A DNA stretch of 7,924 nt from Bacillota bacterium (lineage in GTDB: Bacteria; Bacillota; Clostridia; Christensenellales; QAND01): assembly GCA_019415425.1 (NCBI GenBank), contig DXZF01000186.1, positions 1 through 7,924 of the forward strand, read 5' to 3'. Within the stretch, counting starts at the first letter, position 1; every line of letters starts with the position of its first letter. The notes below the pieces were generated by a model that was given only the letters and a program-made list of their open reading frames with translations, did no database searches and was not told the DNA's origin. Both the position numbers and the translations under genes were made by a program. This document shows positions 5,557 to 7,924 of this stretch, in pieces.

Positions 5557-7325
5557 CAGTCCATCCCTCCTTCATATCCCAGCGCCGCCATCTGCTCCTG
5601 CAGATGCGCTTCAATGTCGGCAAACGCAGTCTCTACCTCGTCCTCCGGCACGTATTTGGCGCGTCCAATCTCCTCGCGCACCGGCAACGACGTCACCGCC
5701 TGGATATCCGCGCCGTTGTCCAGCGCCTTTTGCCCCAGCGTGTGGAACTGCAAAATCAGCGTCAGCATGCCCACCTGCTTTTGCGGCGAGGTGTACGTAT
5801 CCACCTCGTGGAACGCATTTTGGTGCAGATAGTCCTCGCGGATGGACCGCGCCACCTCCAGCGTCAGCCGATCGGAAAAGGAGAGTGCATCCTGGCCAAC
5901 CAGGCGCACGATCTCATCCAGTTCGCTCTCCTCCTGCAGGATGCGCATGGCGCGGCTGCGCAATGCCGTCCACTGCGGGCTGACGTGCTGGTCGAACCAG
6001 CGATCCAGTTTGCTGGCATACAGCGAGTAGCTCTGCAGCCAGTCGATTGCGGGGAAGTGCCGGCGGTACGCCAACGTGCTGGAAAGCCCCCAGAACACCT
6101 TGACGATGCGCAGCGTCGCCTGCGAAACCGGCTCCGACGTATCGCCGCCGGGCGGGGATACCGCGCCGATGGCGCTGATGGCGCCCTGGCGGCCATCGCT
6201 GCCATTGCACACGACGATGCCCGCGCGCTCGTAAAACTCGGCCAGGCGGCTGGAGAGGTATGCAGGGTATCCCTCTTCGCCCGGCATCTCTTCCAAACGG
6301 CCCGACATCTCGCGCAGCGCCTCCGCCCAACGCGAGGTGGAATCGGCCATGATGGCCACTTTATAGCCCATATCGCGGAAGTATTCGGCAATGGTAATGC
6401 CCGTGTAGATGGACGCCTCGCGCGCCGCCACCGGCATATCCGACGTGTTGGCGATCAGCACCGTGCGCTTCATCAGCGGCTCGCCGCTGCGCGGATCCTT
6501 CAGTTCCGGGAACTCCATGAGCACGTCGGTCATCTCGTTGCCGCGCTCGCCGCAGCCCACGTACACGATGATCTCCGCATCCGCCCACTTGGCCAGCTGA
6601 TGCTGCACCACCGTCTTGCCGCTGCCAAACGGCCCCGGCACCGCCGCCACGCCGCCCTTGGCAATGGGGAACAGCGTATCGATCACGCGCTGGCCCGTGA
6701 CCATCGGCTCTTCCGGCGCCAGCTTGGTCCGGTACGGGCGCCCGCGGCGCACCGGCCAGGTCTGCATCATGGGGAGTTCCACAAGTTCACCCTGATCGGT
6801 CCTGATGCGCGCAATGGGCTCCACCACCGTCGCTTCGCCCTCAAACAGCCATTCCACCTCGCCGCTGATGCCGTTGGGCACCATGATGCGGTGCTCGACA
6901 ATGGCCGTCTCGTCTACTTTTCCCAGGAAATCGCCCGCCACCACGTGCTGGCCAACCTGGGCAATGGGCACAAACTTCCACTTTTTCTCGCGATTGAGTG
7001 CATCGACGTGCACGCCGCGCGCAATGCGGTCGCCAATCTGGTGGTAGATGGCATCCAGTGGACGCTGGATGCCGTCGAAGATGGACTCGATCAATCCGGG
7101 GCCCAACTCGACCGACAGCGGGATTTCCGTGCTCACCACCGGTTCTCCCGGGCCGATGCCCGCCGTCTCTTCATATACCTGAATCGAGGCCCGATCGCCG
7201 CGCAGTTCGATGATCTCCCCGATCAGCCCCTGCTCGCCGATGCGCACCACGTCGTACATCTTGCTCTCGGCCATGCCGCTCGCCACAATGAGCGGCCCTG
7301 AAACCTTGACAATCGTACCTTGCAT
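5556..7325 (-). CDS. atpA: V-type ATP synthase/ATPase subunit A (catalytic)
   Basis: Subunit A carries the ATP-hydrolysing/synthesising site of the rotary V/A-type ATPase, at the cytoplasmic face of the membrane. Counting from ATG 7325, the 589-residue protein shows an N-terminal beta-barrel (1-70), the non-homologous region typical of A subunits (about 110-185), Walker A GPFGSGKT (231-238, K237), the catalytic glutamate in GERGNEM (E260), the Walker B/sensor stretch [17 protein letters not shown] (323-339, D328) and [14 protein letters not shown] (387-400). All catalytic residues are intact. I prefer ATG 7325 because family members begin MxGxIxKVSGPL; an in-frame TTG at 7334 would add three residues and overlap the atpF stop. 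The ribosome site (AAAGAGAG, 9 bases upstream) is only moderate. The transported ion (H+ or Na+) is set by subunits outside the window. Confidence 0.97.
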   Translation of the reverse strand: MQGTIVKVSGPLIVASGMAESKMYDVVRIGEQGLIGEIIELRGDRASIQVYEETAGIGPGEPVVSTEIPLSVELGPGLIESIFDGIQRPLDAIYHQIGDRIARGVHVDALNREKKWKFVPIAQVGQHVVAGDFLGKVDETAIVEHRIMVPNGISGEVEWLFEGEATVVEPIARIRTDQGELVELPMMQTWPVRRGRPYRTKLAPEEPMVTGQRVIDTLFPIAKGGVAAVPGPFGSGKTVVQHQLAKWADAEIIVYVGCGERGNEMTDVLMEFPELKDPRSGEPLMKRTVLIANTSDMPVAAREASIYTGITIAEYFRDMGYKVAIMADSTSRWAEALREMSGRLEEMPGEEGYPAYLSSRLAEFYERAGIVVCNGSDGRQGAISAIGAVSPPGGDTSEPVSQATLRIVKVFWGLSSTLAYRRHFPAIDWLQSYSLYASKLDRWFDQHVSPQWTALRSRAMRILQEESELDEIVRLVGQDALSFSDRLTLEVARSIREDYLHQNAFHEVDTYTSPQKQVGMLTLILQFHTLGQKALDNGADIQAVTSLPVREEIGRAKYVPEDEVETAFADIEAHLQEQMAALGYEGGMD

Positions 7326-7330
7326 CGAAT

Positions 7331-7657
7331 TCAACTCTCTTTCCCGAACAATATATCTACGCCCAACGCCTTTTCCACATTGCGCTTGAGCTGTTGCATG
7401 CCAAGGCCCACGCTGCCGCGGTTGGACGGGATGGGGATGATGGCGGGATACGGCTGCGCCGCATAGCGGGACAACACGCGCTGGATCTGCTGTGCGATCT
7501 GTTCGGTGATAAAGATCACCGCCGTCCCCTCTTTGGCCAGATGAAAGATCTGGCGTTCCGCCTCCTTCGCATCCGTGACGGGCACTGCCAAAATGCCCAG
7601 TGCGGAAAAGCCCAATACACTGTCCGCATCGCCAATGGCTGCCATCGGATTACGCAT
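7331..7657 (-). CDS. atpF: V-type ATP synthase/ATPase subunit F (rotor)
   Basis: Subunit F binds the shaft subunit D and modulates rotary activity. The product is small (108 residues, family about 100-115) and has the family N-terminus [17 protein letters not shown] and a central [16 protein letters not shown] segment, followed by [14 protein letters not shown] and a C-terminal helix ending VDILFGKES. The start is uncertain. ATG 7657 overlaps the end of atpC by 8 bases; GTG 7666 adds three residues and has a better placed AGGA ribosome site (8 bases); ATG 7645 would match the shortest homologues. The stop is 5 bases before the preferred atpA ATG. This is the V-type F subunit, unrelated to F-type AtpF (subunit b). 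Confidence 0.93.
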   Translation of the reverse strand: MRNPMAAIGDADSVLGFSALGILAVPVTDAKEAERQIFHLAKEGTAVIFITEQIAQQIQRVLSRYAAQPYPAIIPIPSNRGSVGLGMQQLKRNVEKALGVDILFGKES

Positions 7658-7924
7658 ACAGATCACGCAACCTTTCCTGTGCCATCTGCATCGGCACGTC
7701 GTTCATCTTTGCCACGACCACCAGCCGCACCGCCTGCGCCTCGCGCTCTTTGGCGATCAGATAGCCGATCAGCGGTGCGATGGATTCGCGCTCGTATCTT
7801 CTTTGCTGCAGCAGATGCGTCACCACATCGTCGCTCTCGCGCTCCAGCAAGCTCAAGGACCCGTTGCGCGCATACAGCTCCAATCCCGCCGCAAGTGCAT
7901 CGTGGTATTGCGTCAACCCGAGAT
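7650..7924 (-). CDS. atpC: V-type ATP synthase/ATPase subunit C (partial, N-terminus off window)
   Basis: Only the last 90 or so residues are visible; the reading frame stays open to the window edge and the real start lies beyond 7924. Subunit C is a funnel-shaped, all-helical protein that seats the D/F shaft on the membrane c-type ring. The C-terminal signature is clear: [47 protein letters not shown] follows the family pattern of PLIGYLxAKExExxNLRxIxxGKxNxxxxExIRERLRxLYV. Its position before F-A-B-D also fits the standard operon order E-C-F-A-B-D. An in-frame TTG at 7916 is not a credible start, because about 240 residues of a normal C subunit would be missing. Confidence 0.92.
   Translation of the reverse strand, partial: LGLTQYHDALAAGLELYARNGSLSLLERESDDVVTHLLQQRRYERESIAPLIGYLIAKEREAQAVRLVVVAKMNDVPMQMAQERLRDLYA

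Noticed and set aside
4552..5832. Plus-strand 426-codon frame opposite atpB and the end of atpA
   Set aside because: Antisense to conserved catalytic-head genes, no domain signature, shadow composition.
5604..7301. Long plus-strand open frame (565 codons) opposite atpA
   Set aside because: It mirrors almost exactly the conserved atpA gene, is dominated by His, Arg, Leu and Ala and has no recognisable domain; it is a shadow of codon bias.

Overview
The window reads as chromosomal housekeeping DNA from a fairly GC-rich member of the Bacillota, probably a gut-type or anaerobic clostridial lineage. Three things support this: a large SRP RNA that carries an Alu domain (the Bacillus/Clostridium type), a bacterial V/A-type ATPase operon, and a KtrAB-type potassium uptake pair. 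Lineage is inferred from gene content only. I see no transposase, phage gene, CRISPR array, toxin-antitoxin pair or tRNA.

Layout from right to left, all on the minus strand unless stated. 7924-3523 is the distal part of a V-type ATPase operon in the order C (5' end cut by the window edge), F, A, B, D. The genes are tightly packed: C/F and A/B overlap, F/A have overlapping or nearly touching ends depending on the start codon, and B/D are 3 bases apart. A strong intrinsic terminator closes the operon at 3470-3499. A small lipoprotein gene of unknown function (2923-3357, plus strand) converges on it and has its own terminator at 3390-3420. The lipoprotein gene is divergent from a nitroreductase-family gene (2238-2774). 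The 148 bases between them hold two look-alike extended -10 promoters facing away from each other, plus a 12-base palindrome. Next is a gene with no ORF, the SRP RNA (about 2152-1885), with a good sigma-A-type promoter just upstream. Thirty-six bases after its terminal T-run begins ktrB (1842-478, TTG start), followed after 13 bases by ktrA (464 to beyond position 1).

The ATPase subunits form the catalytic head (A, B), the rotor shaft (D, F) and the C subunit that joins the shaft to the membrane ring. The proton- or sodium-carrying membrane subunits lie outside the window. KtrB is the membrane channel-like K+ transporter and KtrA its cytosolic nucleotide-gated regulator. A V-ATPase near a KtrB homologue recalls the Enterococcus hirae ntp operon, which ends in the KtrB homologue ntpJ; here the two units are separated by unrelated genes. 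No convincing new multi-gene system is visible. The most useful observations are the SRP RNA with a non-GGAA tip loop, its closeness to ktrBA, and the mirrored promoters of the nitroreductase/lipoprotein pair.
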